NCBI GenBank assembly: GCA_013397865.1
Contig: VZTI01001001.1
Coordinates: forward strand, 62,001 to 126,000
Direction of reading: 5' to 3'
DNA from: Struthidea cinerea
Lineage: Eukaryota > Chordata > Aves > Passeriformes > Corcoracidae
DNA: 64,000 nt
Below are positions 48,601 through 59,486 of the stretch, one piece after another. Position 1 is the stretch's first letter, and each line of letters begins with the position of its first letter. The translations under genes and the position numbers were made by a program. The notes beneath the pieces were generated by a model. That model was not told the origin of the DNA, ran no database searches, and saw only the letters and a program-made list of their open reading frames with translations.

Positions 48601-50649
48601 ACTATAACTAATAAAATTAATAAGAGAAGAAAGTATGTGAAGAGGAATCACTGGGTATATACTGTTTCTTGTTCTTCTTCCTATTGCTCCTGTTCTAAAT
48701 CCCGCCAGACAAGACACTGCATTAGGCAATCTGCTGGGTCCATTAAGAACATTAAAATAAACAGCATATGGGATTGCTAAGTGATCTTCCATTATGCATT
48801 TCCTGTGGCTAAGAGAAGCACATACATTCATCCTGTGCAGTGTTTTCTTTTTATACTTATGCAGGCTGGATTATTCTTTCGAGTAAAACATGAGAGGGAA
48901 AACTTCATTGGCTTGGATTATGCCATTCTCTACAGCATGAAATACGAGTCAAATTATGTCAATGAATAATAGTCTACAGGTTTTGTATGGAACACTGTTC
49001 TTCCTAATTAAAAAACCAAAACAATGTGAAGCCCTTTGTTTCTGTAATGAAATTTCCATGAGGACAAACACATTAGTGATACAGAAACAGAATTCACAGT
49101 CAAAAACCAGTAGCTGCCTGCATGCTGTTAAGATAACAAAACAATATGCTTCCAGCTGAGTGACCATACTTCTTTGTAGAATATAGATCCATTAGGGAAG
49201 CAGAATTTACAGCTCATTCCAGCCTACATGTACTTCCAGTAAAAAAAGAGCAAAATATGATGTCAAATCCAGGAAGTCACAGATTAGTGACTTAGTCCAG
49301 CACAGGAAGAAGCTCAAGAGGGACTTCTTGAGTAATAGAGAATATCACTTTAGGCCTCAAGGATATTTAATTCAAGTAAAAGTCTTTTTGAAAACATTTG
49401 GAATTACAGTATGATTCATGGGTTACACTGTACAAGCCCTATAATGTACTGCATGAGAAATGTTATCAAACTTTCAGGACCACAAACTGGGTTGTGCTAG
49501 AAGGACAGAACTGAGCAGTTTGGAATGTATGCTGTAGACCAAGAAATAAATCCTGAATTTTAAGTTATGCATGAGATATCAGTAAAGCACACACATTGTA
49601 GTGGAAAAGTAATGCAGGAAACAAGTATTTCCTCTAATGACACTGACACAAGTTATCCAATGTAGCCTCCTGTTTTTAACCTGTACGCTCTTTTTTTTTA
49701 AGAATTTTTCTCAGAATCCCAGGAAATAAGATGGGAATCAGAAAGTCCATCTCATTTTTACTCCCCAGTTTGAGGCAAGACTGGCTGTATTGAAACTATT
49801 TCTGACAGATGTCAGTAAGTTCTTAAAGCCTTCAGAGGAAGATGTAGCACATTACTGCTAAGCAATTTACTCTGGTACTTACCTGTCTTTCCCTTTAGAT
49901 ATTTTTCCACCTGCCTGATGTACACTTCCACTGCTGCAATTCTAGTCCATACTACTTGTTTCAATCTCAGCAGACATGAAAAAGTTTTTTCCATTTCTTT
50001 TTTTTTTTCCCCAGCAGCTTTTTAAGCTTGCCATCACATTTCCCCACAGATTTCTCCTGAAAAACCAAATCACATTTTTATGTTTCCACATTTACGGTCT
50101 AATAATTCTTATGGGCTCATCTTTTTGATTGTGTAATATCCAAATTGGAAATCGTAGTCCCGGGGAAGTAACATCATTGCTGAGAAGAGCAGAATGATTA
50201 CTTCCTGTGATTCATTGTAAACAATTCTGTTTCTATCTTTCAGTATTTTAGTAACATTATTTAATTATGCTTGGTTATTTTTTTGTAAACAGTAATTATT
50301 TAAATTCTTATTTGCACTGATACAACATGCCATTGACTGCTATGCATACTTGATTTTGATTGTCACTATTTCCTGTCTAGGACTGGGGTTTTTTGTAGGT
50401 TTTTTTCCTATTGTTAGTTTGTCTCTGTATTTTTGCTTGTTTGTTTGTTTTTGTTTTTATTTTGATTGTTGTTGTTTGCTTTTGTTTCTTTTGTCAAGAT
50501 CCTTCATTCTAATATTCTACTTACAGTAAGCTCACAACCACACATGGCTTGCACATTTAATTCATACTATTTTGTCCAGGTTCCTAATGAAAATATTTAA
50601 GAATATAGAACCACAAAATCCCCCTATATTACTTATATCCTTTATCCTT
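42616..50649. other. Intergenic sequence, no confident gene
   Basis: About 8 kb with no recognised CR1 or LTR. The minus ORF at 44529-44858 and the plus ORF at 46993-47334 (113 codons) have no family resemblance. A possible terminal exon is discussed as a finding at 48865-48969. A TA run lies at 44467-44479. Around 48,130-48,330 the sequence becomes GC-richer without a recognised element. Confidence 0.35.
50400..50495. repeat. T/G-rich simple repeat
   Basis: Imperfect TTTG and TTTTG units (TTGTTTGTTTGTTTTTGTTT and similar) make up this stretch. Confidence 0.7.
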
Positions 50650-50685
50650 CAAGATCAATACAGCTGAGTTTCAGCTGAATTTGGA
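50650..50685 (+). repeat. Exact 36-bp repeat, copy 1
   Basis: The string starts CAAGATCAATACAGCTGAG and ends CAGCTGAATTTGGA. It is identical to 54005-54040, with no evident similarity in the flanks. It contains CAGCTG twice, 12 bp apart. Confidence 0.93.
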
Positions 50686-50739
50686 CTAATAAGGAGTGCA
50701 CTTTTGGAGGAAGCCAAGTGAATATCCTGTTGGACAGGG

Positions 50740-51230
50740 TCAAAAGTCCTATTCAGTTCAAAATCTCTGCTTTCACCAAACTCTCAGGTTTGCTGCCATG
50801 TCAAAAAATTTAATTGGTTCATCAGGATTTCTTTTTGACAAAGCCATATTGATTATTACTTATCAGTTTGGTGTCTTCTAGATGATAACTTTTTCAAGTT
50901 GTTTCTTTACGATATTTCTATGAAAGATGAAGTTACAATTATTTCAAAAGCTTTTAGGCTTGTCTCGTTGTTTGGTCTCTGTTTTTCTCTAGGAACGAAA
51001 CACTGCATGATGTTACGATTAATGTCTGCCATATTGCCAGTTTTCCAAAACTGTTCAGAACTGAAGAAAATGTTATTCTTTGGGTGGTGTCTTAACTTCC
51101 TGGATCTAAAGATATGTCCTGCTTGCCTGTTGTATATTATTATATTATATTATATCATATTATTCTCTTTCTTCAGTGAATCAGGAGTTAGAAACCTGCC
51201 ATTAACATCAAAGCTGTCTGCCCGATGATT
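50740..51230 (-). mobile_element. Possible ancient CR1/L3-type LINE fragment
   Basis: Text such as GCCATGTCAAAAAATTTAAT, GACAAAGCCATATTGATTAT and AATTATTTCAAAAGCTTTTAGG resembles strongly decayed antisense reverse-transcriptase-region sequence of old CR1-like LINEs. There the run 'spreading, losing, able, to the other side' is AT-biased by mutation. The evidence is impressionistic and boundaries are guesses. Confidence 0.3.
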
Positions 51231-54004
51231 GTGCTAACACTTTTTCCTTTTTGTTCTTTTCTAAAGGCTTCTTCCAGTTGATCTTGTTAATTTAGAAACC
51301 ATCAATAGACCATACTTGACAGCAATATTATTGTTTTTTTTCTTTCTATTATTGTGTAGAGATCTAATTAGTCTAATTGTCATTATACTTTGGATTCAGG
51401 GAAAGGGCATATAACCTTGATATACAAAATTCTACCTCAAACTTCTGTTCCCTAATAGGTGGCATTAGTCACCAGCATACACATTACAGAAACAATCGAC
51501 TGAGTGATAGTTTTGGTGCTGAAATAATGTTGCTTACATTCTTATATGTGTTACATATACACATTTTTGTTCTTGTTTGCTATAGTTATCTTTTCAGTGT
51601 AGGTGCATCTAAAATCTTGCCGATACTGCTGCATTTGTTCCTACCCAACCAATTCCCCCTTCACTAGAGATCTGTATGTTCATTATGTTGATAAGCTTCT
51701 GGTCTTCCTTGAAACTCATTAACCTAATTCAATCATTCAAGTTCTCCCACTCGATCGGTCTTAAAAGGAGGCATCTCTCACACCAGATAATCTTCCCGAC
51801 ATTTTTTCTTGGCACGAAAAAGGAAGACAAATTGTGTGAAACATGGGCCAGGATACAGTCTGAGGATTCTCCCTCTGTCAGACAGATGGTGTTTTGACAA
51901 TACAGCAGTACCCAGCCAATTTGCTTCTTCCTTCTGGAGTCTTTGTAAACTTGAATGTTTGCTTCATGTGTTGTTGTTTCAGGATCAATACATAGAAAAA
52001 GTTAAATGCATGTCCTCAAAAGTACTGTGAAGGAATTGAGGGCAGCCTAGTAAGCACTCTTGTGTAACATCATGAACCACACTGGAAGTGTTTTAATGAA
52101 AGTCAGTATTGTATATGGGGCTGGAGGGGGAGAATAATTTTTTCTCAGGCAACTATGAATCCAGAACCACAATGTTAAATTATGTTTTTAGACCAAATAG
52201 CGTTAGAAACAATAATCTAGGCAACAGTTCAAATCCCTATGCATAAGATTTAATTTCTGAAAATATAGAAAATCAAATAACAACCAGCAAATAATAAGTT
52301 TAATAACTGAAATGGATAGCCAATTAACCAGGATTTACTTTCAGCTAGAAAACTGGTCTTCTTTATCAGTTGTATCAGTTATAACTCATGGCATAAGAGA
52401 CACCACCTCTTTACAAAGAATATAATTACTCTGCTTTTTTTTCCAATTGTAAAAGGTCTGACTGAAATAATTTGAATCAAAACTTCCCCAAGGAAAGTAC
52501 CTATAACAAATACAATTTATTTTTATTTTGTTTTCTGAGGGATGTTTTAGTCTATAAACTTAGGGAAGTACCTTTAGGACTTCTCTGCAATTTTAAACTA
52601 TACAAATGAAATTTGATATTGGAGGGATGATGGGTCTTTCTTCATTAAAAATGCATTAAAGTAAGCGCAGTAAATTTTGGTTTTGAGAGCAAAATGGTGT
52701 AAACAAAATGGAACAGAACCTGTTGTCAGGTCGTATTCGACCCCTAATTGCAAAATAAGATCAAAGGCATAAAATAAGACAGCAGATCTGATTGCAAATT
52801 TTTATGTAGTAGCCAATAACACAGAATATAATCAAGGAAAATGCATAGAATAATTAACAAGAGCTGCTGTAACTGATGAAGAATACAATTTAAAACATCC
52901 ATTGATGTTATAGCATAGAGAAAATATGCTCCATTATTGGAAATAGAGGTCACTGAAGTAATAATTTCAAACAAGCTAATCTATGTCTTAAAACCTGTGG
53001 GATCTGCCATGCTTTCACTGATGCCAAGGTCAAAGATAAGGGCTATGCTCAGCAGGCATACATCAAAGGTACAAATTACTGCAACCACTTACTGGAGTGA
53101 TTTCTGAATAACTACTACCGTCACTGTGGGATAGGTCAAAACAATTATCATTTTGAGCCCCTCAGATAGCTGTTACATTACTAAGTATGTCTTACATATC
53201 TAAGTGCCAGACTCAAAAGCATACTTAAGACCTAGAGGAAAAACAAGCCAGGAATATGAATCAGTGAATTAGTGGTTAAATCTCTTGGATGGTAAAGTTC
53301 AGTCCTGCATACAGGTCAAGCTCCCAAAGTCATTACTGTTTCTTGTTTCTCATCCATTGCTAATGTGAAAGGTATCCCAAGGAGAGGATCAGGGCTCCTT
53401 GTTTCCTGCTTCCTCCCCCTGTTATCACTGCCACCCACTTTTAACTCTCCAGAACAGGATCTGCAGTTGGGAGCAAAGATGTCTGACTCCAGAAACTTCT
53501 TGAGGTTTGCTGTAGGCCACTGAGTGCTCTTCCCTTCTTTACCCAGGGACCCCAACAAGAAGGATGAAATATGCACATCTTCATATAAAAAGCCTACATG
53601 CTTCCACTCCAGGAAAGCCAGGTAACAAGGTATTGTGAAGTGTTAGTGCCTGGATCCTGAGTCTAATAGGGAAATCTGGGGATAGAAGCTGTCCATGCAC
53701 TGCAGGGAGTTGAAAAGCATTGGTTTGTTAAAAGCTCTAAAGGCAACATCTCAATTTTACAAGTAATGTTCATCAGGAAACTGTTAGGAGAAAGAGCTGA
53801 ATTGTTATTAAAAGTCACTGAAGCATATGTAATTGAATTTAGTTTACTCAATCAATAAAAAGACATTTAACTAACTGTAGGGTTTTGACACAAGTCCTTA
53901 CAATGGTTACAAGCTGTGGCAATTTCTTTGTGTCTTCCCAAACTGTAAAGGCAGAGTGAAGACTTTTCTCCACATCACGGAGAAGAATCAATGAAGCAAG
54001 AGAC
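51231..54004. other. Intergenic sequence, nothing recognised
   Basis: About 2.8 kb of AT-rich sequence with no element or exon that I can support. The minus ORF at 53316-53576 has no recognised family. Confidence 0.35.
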
Positions 54005-54040
54005 CAAGATCAATACAGCTGAGTTTCAGCTGAATTTGGA
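54005..54040 (+). repeat. Exact 36-bp repeat, copy 2
   Basis: Identical to 50650-50685, 3,355 bp away and in the same orientation. Confidence 0.93.
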
Positions 54041-54139
54041 GTTAGGCTTCAAAACTGATCCTGTTTTGTCTTTTTTGGCTGCTGCTAGACACTGAAGGTA
54101 CCTAGATAAGACAAAACCAGACTTCTTTGGTCAAGCCAA

Positions 54140-54424
54140 ATGGCTAAACTTTTTAACCAACAACCACCAGAAGGTCTGTTTCTGGTCATGTGGGTATTGC
54201 TTTTGCTGACAGGAGTGAGGGGTTGGGTGCCCGGATCCCACCCCTCATCCTGCTCTGCAGCTGTGAGAAGGGGCTCTCCCCCATGGCCCACCAGGTCACC
54301 AGTCTCAGCTGCTGCCAGAGCACTACACTTCACAGACAGTCACAGGACTGGCATTCAGAACAAACTGAGTGGTATTTCCCCTGGGGCAGGGAAAGTTGAC
54401 CTGACTGTAAGAGAAAGGTCATAA
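54140..54424 (+). other. Unidentified 94-codon ORF with signal-peptide-like start
   Basis: This ORF opens ATGGCTAAACTTTTTAACC and encodes a hydrophobic run LFLVMWVLLLLTG at about residues 14-26, followed by VRGW and a Pro/Ser-rich part. A pyrimidine-rich stretch ending GCTGCTGCTAG lies about 50 bp upstream and looks like a splice acceptor. A hydrophobic leader behind an acceptor is the arrangement seen at the start of envelope genes in degraded endogenous retroviruses. It also fits a small secreted-protein exon, or chance. No LTR, transmembrane subunit or other viral gene is visible nearby, and I do not name a function. Confidence 0.25.
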
Positions 54425-54691
54425 CAATTTGAACAGTCATTCAAAAACAAACAGCCCCAAAATCAAGCCTCATTCCCTTATTTTACATATCTTATGTGGT
54501 GACTTTTTCACTTGCTGGCCAGTAGAGTAATTTCAAGAGAAGCAGAGAAATATAGCATCCATCTTTTGCTAAAAACTCGTTACAAAAGAGATGGAAAACA
54601 GTGGCAGGTTTCCCCTTTAGTATGTAGATTATAACTTTCCTGCATAAATTCTGGGATATTGAGTTTAAGTAAGTGTGTTGAAGCAGGTCTC

Positions 54692-54715
54692 TTTTTTTTT
54701 TTTTTTTTTTTTTTT
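54692..54715. repeat. 24-base T tract
   Basis: An uninterrupted run of 24 T. On the minus strand this would be a poly(A) tail, as left by retroposition, but no source sequence was recognised on its right side. Confidence 0.9.
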
Positions 54716-55152
54716 GTGTGGCCTTTATGTTAGCACAAGAATTCTGCACTAAAGTGCAGAAACCATCTTTCCTATCGGACTTAAATAATTTTTAAATTTC
54801 TTTTGGGCTTTTTCAGTATTTCTTTTGGACTTTTACTTTCTTTTTTTTCATTCAGCTTGTCTGAGAGAGGAGGAACAACCTTGCTACTTCTTCAGGATTT
54901 CCTGGGTTCTGTAAGGCACAATGAGAGGAGGCTTTGTAAAGCACTTTATTGTCCTGGGTCTCAAGGAAGGCAAACAAAATCTGCTATCTGTGAACTTCCA
55001 TTTCTGTCTAGAACATAAGGAAAACCGTAGTATTTCAGAGGCATAATATGTAGCTGGTGAGTTAAAGTTTAATAAATCTGGTGAGGTATGGATAGACATA
55101 TTATATATATGTCTGGGGTTGAGGGAAGAAAATTGTCAAAAGCAATGTGACT

Positions 55153-55212
55153 GGAATGGAATGGAATGGAATGGAATGGAATGGAATGGAATGGAATGGA
55201 ATGGAATGGAAT
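55153..55212 (+). repeat. (GGAAT)n pentamer microsatellite
   Basis: Twelve uninterrupted GGAAT units lie in 60 bp, followed by AGAGAGCAG. Uniform units point to recent expansion and likely length polymorphism. Confidence 0.95.
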
Positions 55213-57244
55213 AGAGAGCAGTGTGATCATACGATGACTGATAGAGTCTCAGAGCAATGTAATTTAGCAAAATAGATGAAGGAATAGAGACCAACCTACT
55301 CAGCTCAGGGATCTGCTGGCAGCTTGCTCACCTCATGCTGAATGTTGCTCATTGTTTAATCAGTCAAGATCTAACTCCCTTGACTGTGTTTGGGGAATTG
55401 AGGGAAGAAATATTGAAAATATATTTCGCTGTATTAATTATAAGACTCAATTTTGACACTTCTTTACTACTGTCAGATGTGACTTCTATGTGTCAGCTCA
55501 ACAACAGAACACTTCTACTCAGTCTCAGCGTATTTTTTGACAGACACATGGAAAAGGGAGTGAAAATAAGGAATCAGTCATAGGATTGGCCAAGCAGAGA
55601 TTTTCCATCAGCACACTACAGGAGTAGTTCTCGTGTTAGCATGCTCCAGCAGGGTGTTTTAGAGTGTGATGCTGGTGATGACATCAGTTTTAGGAATATG
55701 GTTACACCGGCCAGGTCTCATGTGCTGAGCACCCAGCCAAAGCTGCTGGCTCTTCTTAAGTTTGCACTTCCTACTCCGAAACCCTATATACGTTTTGCTG
55801 CCTCTGCATTGGAGTCCCGTACGCAAAAGACTGTGAGAGACATTAGAAAACTCTCTAACAGCAACTGAGCAGGAGAGGGGCTCCCACTCCTTATGTTCAT
55901 GCTCACAGGGAGCAAAACAAGTGATCCATCAGTCATGGGACATAAAGGAATGAATGGGGTATGGAAACTGCATTCATTTCGAGCTAAAATTAAAGCTCTG
56001 GATAACTTTGTTTCACCTCTGATTAATTTAAAACTTCAATTTACCAGGCCTGGCCTTTCTTTAATAGAGATAAGAATCATATTTTCTTTATAACTTATTT
56101 ATGCTTATAAATAAGCTGGTAAACCAAATGAGTCAATGTGGTTTCTTAAGTTCCAGTCTTTACAGATCCTGGCAAAAGAAATATTTATGCAGATTCCAGC
56201 CATGTATTCCCATCCTAGTAAATTCTGATTACTTCACCTTTATGTCCCGTCTGATACTACTGACTGCTTTGTCTCACAAATGGAAGAGATATATCTAGTT
56301 AAGTCATAAATACTATTACCCTGTGTCTCAGTGCTCTTCCTCCTCCTCCAAAAAGAAAAGACCAAAGGCCCTTTCATTTAAAGGCTACAAAGATCTTAGG
56401 TGAAATCCCAGTGTTGTTGAAGGCAATGTCAAAACTCCCACTGAGTTCAATCAGGTCAGGATTTCACTGCTTGGTTTTGTAAAGCTGATGAGTAAGAGGA
56501 CGTGGGATATGGGTATATAAAACAGTCACAAATCACAGAATGTGAATCATGCACTGTAAGAGCAGAGCTTTTCTAATACAAGAAATAGGTCATCCTGGAA
56601 AAATAAGAGTTGCAAATCTAAAGCTGATAAAAGCGAAGTGTTTTTATCTCATGCATAATCACTTTTGGAACACCGTGGCACAACTTTCTCATTCCTGAGT
56701 GCAGTGCTTAGAGTCAACATTAGCCACGGAATAAAATGGGGCTTAAATTAAAAGGGGCTATGCAGTAAAAAATAAGCACTATAAATGTCTATGATCAATA
56801 AAAGAATATAAAAACAAAAACAGATGAGCTTTGGCAAAACACAACTCTTAGTCACAATCACACACTTCTGAAAGACAGGGAAGTGACAATTATTGCAATA
56901 CTTTTTCATAAAGTATTCCTATTTGCCATCTTAACTGAAGGATACACCGTACAGAAGAGATTCCATAAGTTCTGTTGAAAATAACTGATGTTGTGAGAAG
57001 AGATGATTCTGTGAAACTAGCCTGTGCATTATATGCCCCAGCAATAGAAACAAGGGTTTAGCTCTGAGTAACCTCATGTCTCCCCCTGTGGACAGGAACT
57101 GCACTCTGTGCCCTGCCACTCACTGTCCCATCTTTGCAGAGTGGCAGCAGCTTAAAGAAAACAACAAATTTACTTGAGGCAAGCAAAAAGCCAAGTCCTT
57201 ATCCAATAACTTGGAAAGAAAATTAAAGAGAATAAAGGACACTG
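55213..57244. other. Intergenic sequence, nothing recognised
   Basis: There are several short ORFs (82, 75, 66 and 65 codons at 55335-56298) on the + strand in succession. They have no family resemblance, and no consistent splice frame was found. Confidence 0.35.
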
Positions 57245-57308
57245 GAGTAGGGGGGTGGAGTACGTGACCAGAGGTCCCTTCTGACCTGAATTATGTTTTG
57301 ATCCTATG
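57245..57308 (+). mobile_element. Old CR1 3' tail, sense
   Basis: GGGGGGTGGAGTACGTGACC, then AGAGGTCCCTTCTGACCTGA, ATTATGTTTTGATCCTATGA. This matches the order of a CR1 3' end (GTTGGA-TAGATGA, GGTCCCTTCCAACCT, ATTCTATGAT) with several changes. Confidence 0.7.
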
Positions 57309-57749
57309 AAAACACAAGAATCTGTAAACACAAAATGAACAAGATCTCAACCTGTTTTCATTGCAGGAAGGGGTTTCTCTGATGCATTTACTGGCTGCAA
57401 GGACCCAACTTGATAATCCTGCTCCTCACATCCTATCTGCAGAACATCCTTATTCATCTGCTAGCTGGTACTGTTGCTCTTGCTCGGGTACTTGTGAAAA
57501 ATTTAGTGGTTGCTCTTCAGGTTATTTGAAAATTAGTGATATTCTCCTTTCCTTAATATTAATTCCTCTATCCATATAAACCTTTTTCTCCTAGGAAATC
57601 AACTGAGTTGAAGCTACAAATCCACAGTTGCAGTATTTTGGAAATGATGTATCTGAGAAGTATGTTCTTTCTTCACAGTGGTCTTTCTGTCTGCTGGCTT
57701 TTACAGGGACAGTTAATGGCACATGAATTTATATATTCTTTAAAGGCAA

Positions 57750-57776
57750 CTGTTCACAATATATTATTGTGAACAG
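57750..57776. repeat. Perfect inverted repeat, 12-bp arms
   Basis: CTGTTCACAATA and TATTGTGAACAG are exact reverse complements around a TAT spacer. It could form a cruciform or bind a dimeric factor. The surrounding sequence gives no hint of a gene. Confidence 0.92.
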
Positions 57777-59454
57777 ATTAGTAATATGTTAATAAATTCA
57801 CGCTGTTAAAAGACAGATACTTGGGTTTTGGACAAAAAAATCCCCCAGAATATAAATAACAACAACAACAATATCAAAACATTTTCATTAAAAATGTCAC
57901 ATTTTTTTAAAACTTGAAAATTCCAGCATTTTTCAAAAATCATTGATGAGGGCACATGATAGTATTTCAGTTACCTGAATCAGTGGGTGCATCTACTGAG
58001 TAGCAGCTCTCAATTTTCTTTTTCCATTCTTGCTGGATTTGTTCCTTTCTGTCAGAGGAAGACAAAAAGATGAAGACTTTATCTCTGTTTTACCTGCATT
58101 TAGAAACTAAGATGTTTTTCCAAATTGGACACTCTAGTGCTTGTTCCTGCCTTATAACATTCTACAAAGGAAGTACCAGCACTGAGATTTTACCACAAGA
58201 CTTTGGGCCAGATCCTGGAGCGCAGAGCCTGTGATAGCAGACTCATTATATAACTGGTTCAACTTTGGTGTAGTTCAGAGTGTCTGGCTTTTAATTGCAT
58301 AGAAATCCATAAGCCAGGAGGGAAGGGAAAAGAATCACTGTGACTCATCTAAAGGCTTAGATAGCAATAATTTTTGTGGATCTTCTCCACATGAAACTGA
58401 CCTTTGCAAATGTGAATTGATATAATCCTCTTGCCAAAGTAAGTCCCCCTCTTTTAACCCAGGGAAAACCTTATCAAGTTATAGACGACACTTCCACTGC
58501 AGATAAATTCAATAATTGAAGCTACCAACTACGGTTATTTTACTGTTTATGAAAGAAGATCCAAGAAGAGCCAGCAAGAAAGAGTATATAATAAAAATAT
58601 CTCATTTGGCTACAGTCTCATTTTGGTGTTTCTGCTTTAAGAACTTTGATGGAGAATATTCCTTGAGGATGGCTCCCTCCTGCAATAGGATTGAAATTGT
58701 TTATTTCATAAATTAATGGTGACCATTCTTCTAGTGTATTACGGATAGGGAAATGGTTTTATGTAAGGATTGGGAAATTTTGATTAGGATGTTTATGGAT
58801 GACTTCAGAGAATTGTAAAAGGGAGAAGAATACTGATTTTACCTGAACCTATGACATCAAAATAAATATTAAAGAGACATTATTAAAAAAACTCCATTAT
58901 TGACATTTCTCAGTAATAGATAAGCCATTTATATAAAGAAACTAAAATCTGATTAATTTCTTCTCTTTCACAGAACCAAAAATCAGTTTTTGCATGCTTT
59001 TCTAAAGTAAATCATTGAAAGGAAACTTGATTTAAGCTAAAATTGATAAGGATATTTTTATTCCAGAATATTTTGGAGCTATAAAATAATGTCAGATGAG
59101 CCAATGCTTTTTTACAAATTTTACTTGATATCACTTAAGACATGACTAAAATTTGTCCTTTCGACATCTCATACTCTCACAAAAGAAGAAACCCAAACCC
59201 TAACCCTATAACTCCTGAATAATTTATTTACATCTCTCTTTAAAGAAAAAAAATAAAGTACATTTCATCATTTGTTGGAGCCTTGCAACTTTATCTCCTC
59301 ACCATCTCTTGAGCTAGATATCTCACGTATGTCCAGTGTGGCATTGTCTTGCTGTCTTGGGAGATGTCCTTGCTGTCAGTTCACGACTGACCAAACAGTC
59401 CAGACCTGTACAAGTAACCATTTGCAATGCACTGCAATTTGCTGTGACAGAGAC

Positions 59455-59486
59455 ATTAATTTGAATTTGAATTAATTTGAATTTGA
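59455..59486 (+). repeat. Tandem repeat, 2 x 16 bp
   Basis: ATTAATTTGAATTTGA occurs twice in a row without mismatch. Confidence 0.95.
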
